This document shows, piece by piece, positions 6,851 to 15,120 of a DNA stretch of 64,000 nucleotides. The first letter of the stretch is position 1; every line of letters begins with the position of its first letter. The position numbers and the translations under genes are program-made. Source of the stretch: Longimicrobiales bacterium (lineage in GTDB: Bacteria; Gemmatimonadota; Gemmatimonadetes; Longimicrobiales; Gaopeijiaceae); NCBI GenBank assembly GCA_028284495.1, contig JANQRP010000013.1, forward strand, positions 1 through 64,000. Direction: 5' to 3'. A model generated the notes under the pieces. That model worked only from the letters and a program-made list of their open reading frames with translations, was not told where the DNA came from and made no database searches.

Positions 6851-8407
6851 TCAGACGGGGTCGGATGCGTCCTTCTTGAAGGGGATCCCGAGCTTCTCCA
6901 TCCGGTAGCGGAGCGTGCTCGCGTTGACACCGAGGAGCTCGGCGGCCCCTCCGGGTCCGTGGACCTTTCCGCCGCTCATCCCGAGCACGCGCACGATGTG
7001 TTGAGACACGACCTGGTCCAGGTCGAGGAGGGCGGGATCGAAGCCGGCGGCGGGGCCGGAGGGCGAGGCTCCCACCCGGCCGAGGTCGTCGAAGCGCAGA
7101 GGTCGGTCCCGGTGCAGGATCGCCGCTCTCTCGAGCACGTTCTCGAGCTCCCGCACGTTGCCGGGCCAATCGTATGACATGAGTGTCTCGATGGCGCCCG
7201 GCGCCAGCGTCGGGCGCGCCCGGAGCTTGAGGTCCCGTGCCTTTCGCTCGAGGAAGAAATCCACGAAGGCCGGGATGTCGCCCCGTCGTTCGCGCAGCGG
7301 CGGGATCGCCAGGGGGAAGACGTTCAGTCGGAACCACAGATCCTCGCGGAACCGACCCTGCCGCACCCTCTCCGCAAGATCCTGATGTGTGGCGGCGATC
7401 ACGCGGACATTCAGCCGTACGCCCTTCGTTCCCCCGACGCGTTCGATCACCGAGTCCTGGAGCACGCGCAGCAGTCGTACCTGGGCCTCCATCGGCATCT
7501 CGCCGATCTCGTCCAGGAGGATCGTGCCCCCGTCGGCCCGCTCGAAGCGCCCTCGCCTCTTCGCCGTCGCTCCGGTGAAGGCCCCCCGCTCGTGCCCGAA
7601 AAGCTCGCTGTCCACGAGCGCTTCGGGTATGGCGCCGCAGTTCACCGGAACGAACGGCCCGTCGCGGCGTGGCGAGCCGAGGTGGATGGCGTGGGCGATG
7701 ACCTCCTTGCCCGTGCCCGTCTCCCCCAGCAGGACGACGGGACTCTCCGTGGGCGCGACCTGTCGGACCTGGTGCATGACGTGCCGCAGGCCGAAGTCGG
7801 CACCCACGATGGTACCGCCGAGGTGACGCACGAGCTCCCGACTCAGGTAGCGGTTGTCGTCGGCGAGACGGTTCTTGAGCCGGACCACCTCGGCGTGCTC
7901 CATCGTGTTGGACATGGCCACGAAACAGGGCTCTCTGAGCGTGGCGTAGAGCCGGGCGTGCTCCTCGGTGAAGCGGTCGTCGCCTTCAGCCAATAGTGCG
8001 AGGGCTCCGACCACCCGGTCCTCGACGACGAGCCGAAGGATCATTGCAGACGAGGCCACCTCCCCCAGCGCCTCCTCCAGACTACGGGTCAGGGGCTCTT
8101 CGCGCGGTCGGTTCACGATCAGGACCGGCAGCTCCCCACCCTGTACGGCCTCCACCAGGCCGTCCAGTGCGACTCGGGCTTCGTCCGTGTACGCCACCAG
8201 GCGATCCATGCGGACGCCGCCGTCCGCATCGGCGCGCGCCACGAGTCGCATCGCCCCGAGCTCGGGCTCGTTGCGCTGGAGGTAGACGACGTCCGCCGGG
8301 AGATGCTCGGCCAGGTACTGGAAGCACGCGTGCAGACCCGCCTCGATCTGGAGGCTGCCCGTGAGCCTCAGAGTGGCTTCGCGGAAAAACGCGTTCTCGT
8401 CGATCAT
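6851..8407 (-). CDS. Sigma-54-dependent activator with GAF domain
   Basis: A 518-residue enhancer-binding protein. An N-terminal GAF-like sensory region covers about residues 15-175. The AAA+ domain follows with Walker A 'GETGTGKE', the sigma-54 contact loop 'GAFTGA', Walker B '[13 protein letters not shown]' and an R-finger region. The C-terminus has a Fis/HTH_8-type helix-turn-helix near 'AAELLGVNASTLRYRMEKLG'. The start ATG at 8407 begins the folded part; longer frames run into the intergenic region. It is divergent from the envelope protein at 8,708, whose promoter is of the -24/-12 type, so that gene is its probable target. Confidence 0.92.
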   Translation of the reverse strand: MIDENAFFREATLRLTGSLQIEAGLHACFQYLAEHLPADVVYLQRNEPELGAMRLVARADADGGVRMDRLVAYTDEARVALDGLVEAVQGGELPVLIVNRPREEPLTRSLEEALGEVASSAMILRLVVEDRVVGALALLAEGDDRFTEEHARLYATLREPCFVAMSNTMEHAEVVRLKNRLADDNRYLSRELVRHLGGTIVGADFGLRHVMHQVRQVAPTESPVVLLGETGTGKEVIAHAIHLGSPRRDGPFVPVNCGAIPEALVDSELFGHERGAFTGATAKRRGRFERADGGTILLDEIGEMPMEAQVRLLRVLQDSVIERVGGTKGVRLNVRVIAATHQDLAERVRQGRFREDLWFRLNVFPLAIPPLRERRGDIPAFVDFFLERKARDLKLRARPTLAPGAIETLMSYDWPGNVRELENVLERAAILHRDRPLRFDDLGRVGASPSGPAAGFDPALLDLDQVVSQHIVRVLGMSGGKVHGPGGAAELLGVNASTLRYRMEKLGIPFKKDASDPV

Positions 8408-8644
8408 CGGGGCCGTGGGATTGCTGGCCGACGGTCGCCCGTGCGTGGACGGGCGCTGGACGCCTCGAACGGACCGTAACGTACAGACGGTTCGCTCGGC
8501 CACCCATCGGGGCTGTGCCCGCAGAGTGTGTGAGTCGGACGACGGGCCCCGGCGTCGCGAATACCCGCGATTCACGTCGCGGTCCGCCGCGTTCAACGGG
8601 GCTGCGAATCACACAAGTCCTTGCAGAGAAGCGATCTGTTCCGC

Positions 8645-8660
8645 TGGCACGCCACTCGCT
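8645..8660 (+). promoter_or_regulatory. Sigma-54 (-24/-12) promoter
   Basis: TGGCACG-N4-TCGCT at 8645-8660 has the invariant GG (8646-8647) and GC (8658-8659) exactly 10 bp apart. It deviates from the consensus only in the -12 element, where TCGCT stands for TTGCA. It lies 48 bp upstream of the ATG at 8,708 and next to a divergent sigma-54 activator. A small inverted repeat TCGCG-N6-CGCGA at 8555-8570, about 90 bp upstream, could be an activator site; that part is weak. Confidence 0.75.
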
Positions 8661-8707
8661 TCGGGAGGCGGACGAGGGAAGACCACTCGAACGCCCGGAG
8701 AAGCACC

Positions 8708-9484
8708 ATGTACGACACACGACTGGAGTATCCACTGCGGGCCTCCGTCAGGGGGCTCATCCGATGGACCTTGCTTCTCGGACTGATTCATCTCGCGATG
8801 CCCCGGGCCGGGGCCGGCCAGGTTCCTTCGTCCGTCGTCTCGGGCGAGTCCGGTGGCTACGGCTACTTCCAGGGAGGCGTCCTCGGCCTGGATCTAGGCG
8901 CTCTGAACGCCTCTCTGGGTTCGGCGGGCTTTCCCGGGCTCGATGCGACGGTCCCGACCTGGGGAGGCGCCGGATGCGGCGTCCTCGGCCGGTTTCACCT
9001 GTGTGGCGCGGGGCATGGGGCTCTGGACCCCAGCGCAACGACCGGGGTTACGCGGGTCAGCCTCTCCGGCGGGTACGGCCTCGCACGGGCGAAGTACGAG
9101 GCACTCTCGGTCGGTGGACTCACGATCCTCCCCGCCCTCGGCCTGGGTGGAGGAGCTCTGAACCTGAGGATCACCGATTTCGAAACCCCCACCTTCGGCG
9201 AGGTCCTCGACGACCCGGCGCGGAGTTCGGTGCTATCCACCGGGTGGATGCTCCTCCTGAACGCCGGCGTAGCGCTCGACTACCGGATCGCGCTGACCGG
9301 GTCCGACGATGGCTCGGCAGGGGGCATCGTGGCGGGCCTCGAGGGTGGATACCTCTACGCCCCCGGGGAGACCACCTGGACGTTGGACGACGCCAATGCC
9401 GTCACCGGTGGCCCGGATCTCGGGATCCAGGGTTTCTACCTGTGGATCTCCCTCGGCGGGTGGGGACGCAGTGCCTCGCGGTGA
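8708..9484 (+). CDS. Secreted envelope protein, probable beta-barrel
   Basis: A 258-residue protein of no recognised family. It has an N-terminal signal (hydrophobic 'WTLLLGLIHLAM' around residue 20 and an A-G-A cleavage region near 35). The rest is Gly-rich with alternating hydrophobic/polar strands such as 'VSLSGGYGLARAKYEA' and 'GLEGGYLYAP', ending in a strand 'GFYLWISLGGWG'. That pattern suggests a small outer-membrane beta-barrel. The gene follows a sigma-54 promoter and faces the sigma-54 activator gene, so inducible expression is likely. Confidence 0.7.
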   Translation: MYDTRLEYPLRASVRGLIRWTLLLGLIHLAMPRAGAGQVPSSVVSGESGGYGYFQGGVLGLDLGALNASLGSAGFPGLDATVPTWGGAGCGVLGRFHLCGAGHGALDPSATTGVTRVSLSGGYGLARAKYEALSVGGLTILPALGLGGGALNLRITDFETPTFGEVLDDPARSSVLSTGWMLLLNAGVALDYRIALTGSDDGSAGGIVAGLEGGYLYAPGETTWTLDDANAVTGGPDLGIQGFYLWISLGGWGRSASR

Positions 9485-9494
9485 GGAGGCCCTC

Positions 9495-10334
9495 GTGTAC
9501 GAGTTCCTGACGTCGCACTGGACCCGTCCGCAGCCGCACTCCGCCTACACGGCCAGGGAGCTCTGGACCGACCCGCATGTGGCGGAGCAGATGCTCGCGC
9601 TGCACCTGGACCCCGACGGAGATGTCGCGTCGAGGAACCACCGGTCCATCGATCGCATCGTCGCGTGGTTGGACCAGCGCTTCGATCTCTCCGCCGGAAA
9701 GCGCGTCCTGGACCTCGGTTGCGGGCCGGGCCTCTATGCGAACCGGATGTCCCGCCTCGGGGCACGCGTCACGGGAGTGGACTTCTCCGGGACATCGCTG
9801 GCCCACGCGGAGCGCGCGGCTCCGGACGGGGTCGCACGGCCACGGTACCTGGCCGCGGACTATCTGGACCTCGAACTGGACGAGGACTTCGACCTGATCC
9901 TGCTCATTTACGGCGATCTCTGCGCGCTCAACCCGGCGCAGAGGGCCCGCCTTCACGAATCGATCCGTGCGTGGCTCGCCCCCGGCGGGTCGTTCGCCTT
10001 CGACGTCTTCAGCAGCGCGCTCTTCGATCAGGTCGAGGAGGAGGCGCGCTACACCTTCGAGCCCGACGGTGGCTTCTGGTCTCCGGAGAGCCACTTCCAC
10101 TTCCTGCGCCGCTTCAAGTACGAGGACGACGCTCTCTACCTCGATCGCCATGCGATCCTCGAGCCCGAGGGAACGCGCGAGATGTTCAACTGGATGCAGT
10201 GCTATGATGCCGAATCCCTGGAACGGGAACTCGACGGCCTCGGCTGGGAGGTACTCGCGACGCTCGGCTCGTTGGCTGGAGATCCGTACGATGCCGCTCG
10301 GCACGATTTCGCGGCGATCACGCAGCCGAGATAG
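9495..10334 (+). CDS. Class I SAM-dependent methyltransferase
   Basis: A 279-residue cytoplasmic methyltransferase. The SAM-binding motif I 'VLDLGCGPGLYANRM' is near residue 75, the acidic end of strand 2 is in 'VTGVDFSG', and motif II-like 'FDLILLIYGDLCALNP' is near residue 132. The substrate is unknown; the fold is of the Methyltransf_25/11 type. GTG 9495 was chosen because GAGGAGG lies 5 nt upstream and earlier starts overlap the preceding gene, which ends 10 nt before. The short spacing makes co-transcription with 8,708 probable. Confidence 0.85.
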   Translation: MYEFLTSHWTRPQPHSAYTARELWTDPHVAEQMLALHLDPDGDVASRNHRSIDRIVAWLDQRFDLSAGKRVLDLGCGPGLYANRMSRLGARVTGVDFSGTSLAHAERAAPDGVARPRYLAADYLDLELDEDFDLILLIYGDLCALNPAQRARLHESIRAWLAPGGSFAFDVFSSALFDQVEEEARYTFEPDGGFWSPESHFHFLRRFKYEDDALYLDRHAILEPEGTREMFNWMQCYDAESLERELDGLGWEVLATLGSLAGDPYDAARHDFAAITQPR

Positions 10335-10343
10335 GCTCGGGAC

Positions 10344-10640
10344 ATGTCCACGGAGAGAGTCGAGCGTCTGGAGACCATCCACCTGCGGCTGGCCCGAACC
10401 GGGAACGACGAACTGACGGAGCTGATCGCGGACGTGCTCCGCACGGAGGAGGAGGGCATACGCGTCTTCCGTCACACCCGTATCGGAACCGACCTGCTCG
10501 TTCTCGTCCACCCGTACGCCGGGAAGGGCGACGACGTCGCGGGCCCGAGCGCGCTCGGAGCCCGTCTCGTGTCGCTCCTTCGCGACCACGGAATGGTGGA
10601 TCACTCCGTCTGGGTGCGCCTCGCGGAGGAAGCGCCATGA
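10344..10640 (+). CDS. Hypothetical protein, 98 residues
   Basis: A small soluble protein of no recognised family. It is predicted mostly alpha/beta with a helical N-terminus 'RVERLETIHLRLA', a central strand pair 'RIGTDLLVLVHPYAGKG', and a C-terminal 'HGMVDHSVWVRLAEE'. There is no signal peptide or membrane segment. It starts 9 nt after the methyltransferase stop, so it probably belongs to the same transcript. The reading frame is well filled and has no overlapping stronger candidate, which is the main support for it being a gene. Confidence 0.6.
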   Translation: MSTERVERLETIHLRLARTGNDELTELIADVLRTEEEGIRVFRHTRIGTDLLVLVHPYAGKGDDVAGPSALGARLVSLLRDHGMVDHSVWVRLAEEAP

Positions 10641-10743
10641 CATCCCGCTGCATCGCTCCGACCACCCAGCGTCGCCCCCGTCGGGCGCGGGGGTCGACAT
10701 CCGAGGTTGGCGATACCTCCGGACTCGAAGGTAGGGCGTGCCG

Positions 10744-11931
10744 ATGAGAAGCGCGCTCCCGCTCGTGGCGGCCGTTCTCGTCTGGGCCGGCTGCGGTGGC
10801 CACGCCCCATCTCCCTACGTCCTGAGCTCCCCGCGAGATATCGGCGACGGGCTGGCCGTCGGCACCCCGGACGGAGCGGGCCTGGACTCCGATCTGCTCG
10901 CCGAGGCGGTCGCGAGGATCGCGGACGACAGGTTCGGCGAGGTGCATTCGCTCCTGATCTACAAGGATGGGAAGCTGGTTGTCGAAGAGTACTTCCCGGG
11001 CCACACCTACGCGTGGGATGCTCCGGGCTTCCGGGGTGCCTGGATCGACTGGAATGAGCACGAGCCGCACAACATCCACTCCGTCGGCAAGAGCATCACC
11101 TCCGCCTCGATAGGGATCGCGATCGATCGCGGCTACATCGAGAGCGTGGACGAGTCCATCTTCGAGCACCTCCCGGATCATCGGCATCTGATGTCCGACG
11201 GCAGGGACGCCATCACGATCGAGCACCTGCTCACCATGACCTCGGGGCTGGCCTGGGACGAATGGGGAACGCCGTACTCCGACCCCGAGAACGACGTGAT
11301 TCGACTCTGGCTGGGGTGTGAGGCTCCGGTCACCTGCGTCCTGGAGGCGCCTCTGGAATCCGAGCCCGGGACGGAGTTCACCTACTCCGGCGGAAACATG
11401 GTCGTCCTCGGAGAGATCGTCAGAAACGCGACGGGGATGGATATCGAGGAGTTCTCGGCGCGCCACCTGTTCGAACCCCTCGGCATCGATCCCCCCGAGT
11501 GGAGGCGATTCGACACGGGTGTCATCGACGCCTCGGCAGATCAGTACCTGACGCCCAGGGACCTGATCAAGTTCGGAGCCACCTACCTTGACCGAGGGAT
11601 CTGGCAGGGGCGACGGATCCTCAGTGAGGCGTGGGTCGACAAGAGCTCGACCCCCTACCGCGGCAACGTCTGGCTCAACAGTGGCTTCCGGCCCATGCCA
11701 CCTGGAGACGGGACGCGTGGCCGTCGCGGCTACGCGTACGCCTGGTGGACCCACGAGTACCGCGACTCCGGGTCGGAGCTCGCCGGCTACTTCGCGCTTG
11801 GGTTCGGCGGACAGAAGGTCTACGTGTTCCCGGGCCGAAGTGCCGTCGTCGTCTTCACGGCGGGCAACTACGGCTCTGCGGACACGACCAACGAGATCCT
11901 GACCGAGTTCGTGCTGGCCGCGATGCGGTGA
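10744..11931 (+). CDS. Serine hydrolase lipoprotein (beta-lactamase fold)
   Basis: A 395-residue secreted serine hydrolase with lipobox W-A-G-C at about residue 17. Catalytic S-x-x-K occurs in 'SVGKSITSASIG', and Tyr-x-Asn is in 'FTYSGGNMVVLGEI'. A late 'GFGGQKVYVFPGRSAVVV' is the usual C-terminal strand region. It probably acts as a periplasmic esterase or peptidase; specificity is unknown. ATG 10744 is preferred to the in-frame GTG 10738 because AAGGTAGGG then has normal spacing. It shares general architecture with the hydrolase at 5,600 but is not a close copy. Confidence 0.85.
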   Translation: MRSALPLVAAVLVWAGCGGHAPSPYVLSSPRDIGDGLAVGTPDGAGLDSDLLAEAVARIADDRFGEVHSLLIYKDGKLVVEEYFPGHTYAWDAPGFRGAWIDWNEHEPHNIHSVGKSITSASIGIAIDRGYIESVDESIFEHLPDHRHLMSDGRDAITIEHLLTMTSGLAWDEWGTPYSDPENDVIRLWLGCEAPVTCVLEAPLESEPGTEFTYSGGNMVVLGEIVRNATGMDIEEFSARHLFEPLGIDPPEWRRFDTGVIDASADQYLTPRDLIKFGATYLDRGIWQGRRILSEAWVDKSSTPYRGNVWLNSGFRPMPPGDGTRGRRGYAYAWWTHEYRDSGSELAGYFALGFGGQKVYVFPGRSAVVVFTAGNYGSADTTNEILTEFVLAAMR

Positions 11932-11964
11932 TCTCGGGTCCCGATGCGGCGAGGAGGGTGGATA

Positions 11965-12369
11965 GTGAACGTAGCCGGGAAGCCCGTGGTCGTAGCCCTC
12001 GGTACTCTGCAGGTCTTCGTTGGGATCGGGGCCGTGCCGGTCGGCCTCATGTTCATTCTGGATCCGAGTGGTAGCAGTGTCGGATTTCCGCGTGAATGGG
12101 TGTCCGACACGCTGTTCAGGAACTATCTGGTCCCAGGGGTCTTCCTGTTCGCGATCAACGGAATCGGGAGCCTGGTCGGTGCGTTCTTGACCTTCCGACA
12201 GCATGCGTTGTCCGGTCTTTGTGCCGTCGGATTGGGTGCGTTCTTGATGGCCTGGATCGTCGTGCAGGTGATTACCCTGGGACCGCCACCGCACTGGCTG
12301 CAGGCGTCGTACTTCGTTCTGGGCGCTGTCGAGTTGCTGCTCGGCTGGCGGATGAACTTCGACGCCTGA
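11965..12369 (+). CDS. Small integral membrane protein
   Basis: A 134-residue protein with four apparent transmembrane segments: about residues 8-30, 52-74, 82-104 and 110-128. There is a short C-terminal tail. No family was recognised. Start GTG 11965 is supported by GAGGAGGG at 11951-11958, 6 nt upstream; the in-frame ATG at 11944 has no such site. It follows the serine hydrolase by 33 nt on the same strand and is the last gene before the cassette array resumes. Confidence 0.7.
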   Translation: MNVAGKPVVVALGTLQVFVGIGAVPVGLMFILDPSGSSVGFPREWVSDTLFRNYLVPGVFLFAINGIGSLVGAFLTFRQHALSGLCAVGLGAFLMAWIVVQVITLGPPPHWLQASYFVLGAVELLLGWRMNFDA

Positions 12370-12572
12370 CCGGCGCAAGGGATGGGGAATCCAACCGGGG
12401 TGGAGCCCTGCCGGAGGTCTACGTGATGGGGTGAGTCCGGACAGCACGGGCCACGGCTGCGGTGTGTCGGCCGGGATCCTACCAGAGGCGTGGTTCTGGC
12501 GCGGCAGCACGTTCCCGGACCAGATCTCGCAGGTCGAGAACGAGCGTATGCAACACGGCGGGTAGCCCCGTC

Positions 12573-12690
12573 CCGTGACTGAAGGTTGCCGCATCTGTTC
12601 GCCTTCGCTCACTCCGGCTTGGAAGGCTTGCGGGTGGGCCGCCCAGAGGTTCATCTACGAGGAATTTCGTATTCGCTGACCCCGAGCTCC
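12573..12690 (+). repeat. attC-like site G (degenerate)
   Basis: The left half is clear: CCGTGAC then TGAAGGTTGCCGC, followed by a TTCGCCTTCGCTCACTCCGG segment shared with sites C and H. The right end is unclear, and no GTTRRRY box is visible before the next gene. It shares the exact 15-mer ACTGAAGGTTGCCGC (12,578-12,592) with the truncated attC at 5,441-5,455. Confidence 0.5.
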
Positions 12691-12693
12691 TGT

Positions 12694-13863
12694 ATGAAAC
12701 GCTCGATCGCATCCGTCGCTCTCGCACTCATCGCGGGCTGTGAATCGCCGGAGACTGGCAACGACGTTCCGCGCGTGGTCGACAGCGGTGGCGTCAGGGT
12801 GGTTACCAACGTCGATCTAGCCGGCGTTCCGGTCCTGAGCGTCGATCGTGCGCCAGAGCTGCATGTCGGATGGGACGACGGCGATCCGGCGTTCGAGGCG
12901 ATCTATTCCGGCGCGCTCTTCCCGGGTGGTGGCGCCGCGGTAACGGACCTGCAGGCAGCCAACCTTATCGTGATCGAGCCCTCGGGGGCGTTCAACGTGA
13001 TCGGTCGGCGAGGCGAGGGCCCAGGGGAGTTCCGGCGCCTGACAGCCGTCCAGGTGCTCCCGAGCGGGAACCTCTTCACCTGGGACCAGTCGCTTCAACG
13101 CGCGACCGAGTTCGATCGCGATGGCAGCCTTGTCTCAACCGTCACGTTTCCGTCCCTCGGCGACGTCACGCTCGAGCCGAACGGAATGATCGGCGAGGAC
13201 CGGATCGGTTGGATCCCGACGGGATTCGCGGTCCGTCGGCGAGAGACCGGAGCCGACTGGATGTCGGGCCAGCTCGCGGTGACCTCGCTGAACGGCACCA
13301 CGATGGATACGGTCGCAGCTGTGCCGATGGCCTTGCTCGAATATGAGGACGGGCGGCCACTATCGATTCCGTTCATGCGTATCGGTCTCGGGGGCGCATG
13401 GCGGGACGGTTTCGTGTGGACCTCGAGTGATGCTCCTCAGGCCGTCTGGCTGAGTCCGGACGGCGACACCACGCAGGTTTCGCACTGGCCGTCGTCGCGG
13501 CAGGAGGTCTCGGATTCCGTATGGCGCGGGCACGAGGCGTTGACCCGCGAGCGAATGTCCGACGTCCCGGAGGAGGTCGTGAGCGGCCGGCTCGCGACGC
13601 AGAAGGCACGCGCCACCGCCTTCCTGCCCGAGTTTAGATCGGTGGCGGTCGCCCCCGATGGCGCATTGTGGCTGGGACGGTTCGAGGTCGAGTCCCTCCA
13701 GTCACGGCGCTTCCTCGTGCTGGCTCCGGATGGGGTCGTGCGCTCGTGGGTCCAGTTCGAGCGGCCTGTCCGGGTCTTGGATCTCTCAGAGGAGATGGTG
13801 CTCGTGAAGGAGTTGGATCCCCTTGGCATCGAAGCGGTCGCGGTCTACCGGCTTCCGAGCTAA
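12694..13863 (+). CDS. 6-bladed beta-propeller lipoprotein, cassette-borne
   Basis: A 389-residue lipoprotein with a short signal and lipobox I-A-G-C at about residue 15. 'GRRGEGPGEFRRLTAVQVLPSG' near residue 105 is the family signature also seen in the cassette protein at 1,328. Blades such as 'PDGALWLGRFEVESL' and 'LVLAPDGVVRSWVQF' complete the propeller. The role is unknown; the fold suggests surface or periplasmic binding. ATG 12694 begins directly with the lipoprotein signal; the longer frame starts inside attC site G. It is flanked by attC-like sites G and H and so is probably a second cassette copy of this family. Confidence 0.85.
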   Translation: MKRSIASVALALIAGCESPETGNDVPRVVDSGGVRVVTNVDLAGVPVLSVDRAPELHVGWDDGDPAFEAIYSGALFPGGGAAVTDLQAANLIVIEPSGAFNVIGRRGEGPGEFRRLTAVQVLPSGNLFTWDQSLQRATEFDRDGSLVSTVTFPSLGDVTLEPNGMIGEDRIGWIPTGFAVRRRETGADWMSGQLAVTSLNGTTMDTVAAVPMALLEYEDGRPLSIPFMRIGLGGAWRDGFVWTSSDAPQAVWLSPDGDTTQVSHWPSSRQEVSDSVWRGHEALTRERMSDVPEEVVSGRLATQKARATAFLPEFRSVAVAPDGALWLGRFEVESLQSRRFLVLAPDGVVRSWVQFERPVRVLDLSEEMVLVKELDPLGIEAVAVYRLPS

Positions 13864-13906
13864 GTATGTCGTCTGATGCGGCGAGAGCGGTGGAATCAGC
13901 GCCGTC

Positions 13907-14069
13907 AGCCAACTGAAAGTCTGCCGCCTCCGTTCGCTGCCGCTCACTTCGGCGAGTTACGGCCCCGAGCGCTCGTGATTCTTTAGGGCAGTAGCAGGAG
14001 CGCGGGCTCTCCGGTGTACTAGGCCGGCTCGGTTCCTCGGCCCGCGCCGGCGACCCCGACACCTTATCG
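13907..14069 (+). repeat. Integron attC site H
   Basis: R''-like AGCCAAC (13907-13913) is followed by TGCCGCCTCCGTTCGCTGCC, as in site C. The right arm GGCCGGCTCGG lies near 14021-14032, and the site ends in CTTATCG (14063-14069), a GTTRRRY box with its first base changed. The total length of 163 bp fits the array. Confidence 0.6.
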
Positions 14070-14086
14070 GCGAGCTCCAATACCTC

Positions 14087-14524
14087 ATGGTGATGCCACA
14101 CGTCCACGTTGAGCGGCTACCACTCCGACGGCGTGGCGGGTTCGTCCTGATGCTGGCTGGACTGCTGATGGGTTGCGACGACGGTCAGGCAATCACGTTC
14201 TGCACGGAGATCGGCTGCACGAGTGCCCTGGAGGTCCTTCTCGAGGATGAGCCAGCCCCGCCGTATCGGGTGGAGGCGGATGCGAGTGGAGGGACGGGCT
14301 CATACGTGTACGAGTGTCCGGCTTCGTCCCTGTGTCCGCCGATTGTCTTCGCCGACTTCACCCCGGATCGGGTGACGATTCGAGTGGTCACTTCGACAGA
14401 TACAACGCGGTACGAAGTGCGCCCGCGCTATGAGGAGAACCAGCCGAACGGACCCGGGTGCGATCCGATCTGCCTGCGTTCGGTGGTCCGTCTTCCATCA
14501 GATGCGCTGACGATCAGCGAGTAA
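14087..14524 (+). CDS. Hypothetical lipoprotein, cassette
   Basis: A 145-residue protein with a hydrophobic segment 'GGFVLMLAGLLMGC' ending in a lipobox at about residue 30. The mature domain is beta-rich and Cys-containing, with about six cysteines including pairs around 'TFCTEIGCTS' and 'GCDPICLRS', compatible with disulfides in the periplasm. No family was recognised. The start is uncertain between ATG 14087 and ATG 14093, neither with a good ribosome binding site. It sits alone between attC sites H and I. Confidence 0.65.
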   Translation: MVMPHVHVERLPLRRRGGFVLMLAGLLMGCDDGQAITFCTEIGCTSALEVLLEDEPAPPYRVEADASGGTGSYVYECPASSLCPPIVFADFTPDRVTIRVVTSTDTTRYEVRPRYEENQPNGPGCDPICLRSVVRLPSDALTISE

Positions 14525-14575
14525 CGGAAAGGGCGAGGCCGCTGCGCCAGGCTCTTCCTGAAGCGCGGAGGAGCC

Positions 14576-14732
14576 GGCAGACAACTGCATGTTGCCGGCT
14601 CCGCGTCTTCGGCGCTCCGACCCAACCGGCCCGCGGCCTGGCGGATTCTGCTCGCACTTCGGATATTCTGTGCGGTATCGTCCGAAACGACCGGCGCAGG
14701 TGGACCGGTTCGGCAACACAATCACGTTACAG
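14576..14732 (+). repeat. Integron attC site I, last in array
   Basis: A near-canonical long site with R''-like AGACAAC (14579-14585), the usual left arm, the GGATATTCTGTGCGGTATCG core variant found also in site A, right arm GGACCGGTTCGGCAAC, and R' GTTACAG (14726-14732). No further copy was found downstream, so the array ends here or decays. Confidence 0.8.
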
Positions 14733-15120
14733 GACATGGCTTGGGAGCCGGTCTGTGCGAGGCCGAAACGGATAGGAAATCCAACCGGGATCGGTCCCGG
14801 TGGAACCGAACGTGTCGCAGTCCGCGCGAGCGGCGCAGCAGGCTCGTCGTGTCGCGGACGGGGATCTCGAGGAGGTCTTCGACGCGAGTCGTGTCGGATG
14901 GGGCGCCAGGTCGGCGTGATGCGCCGTTGGGCATCACGTGTGCAGGCGGCGGCCGAGCCACGAGGGTCTGCGTCTTAGGTGCTCCAAGTCCCGTCGTCTC
15001 CGGGCAGGCACTGATCGAAGGGGTCGCGGCCGGAGAACGTGTGGTTCCCATGGGTCGCCTGATCCCAGGGTGAGGGCGGATCGACCGCCAGCAGCTCGGT
15101 CTGCGGCGGCCTACGGGCCG
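14733..15120. other. No recognisable gene after the last attC
   Basis: This stretch follows the last attC. Frames on both strands are arginine/proline-rich shadows without domains, and no R'' box complementary to the cassette start at 14,727 was found. It may be a decayed last cassette. Confidence 0.5.

Noticed and set aside
10318..12654. 778-residue minus-strand open frame
   Set aside because: Antisense of the serine hydrolase and membrane protein genes; His/Arg/Pro-rich with no domains.
1..15000. CRISPR array explanation for the repeats
   Set aside because: Repeats are about 150 bp, imperfect, separated by genes of 0.3-1.3 kb, and have integron R'/R'' covariation.
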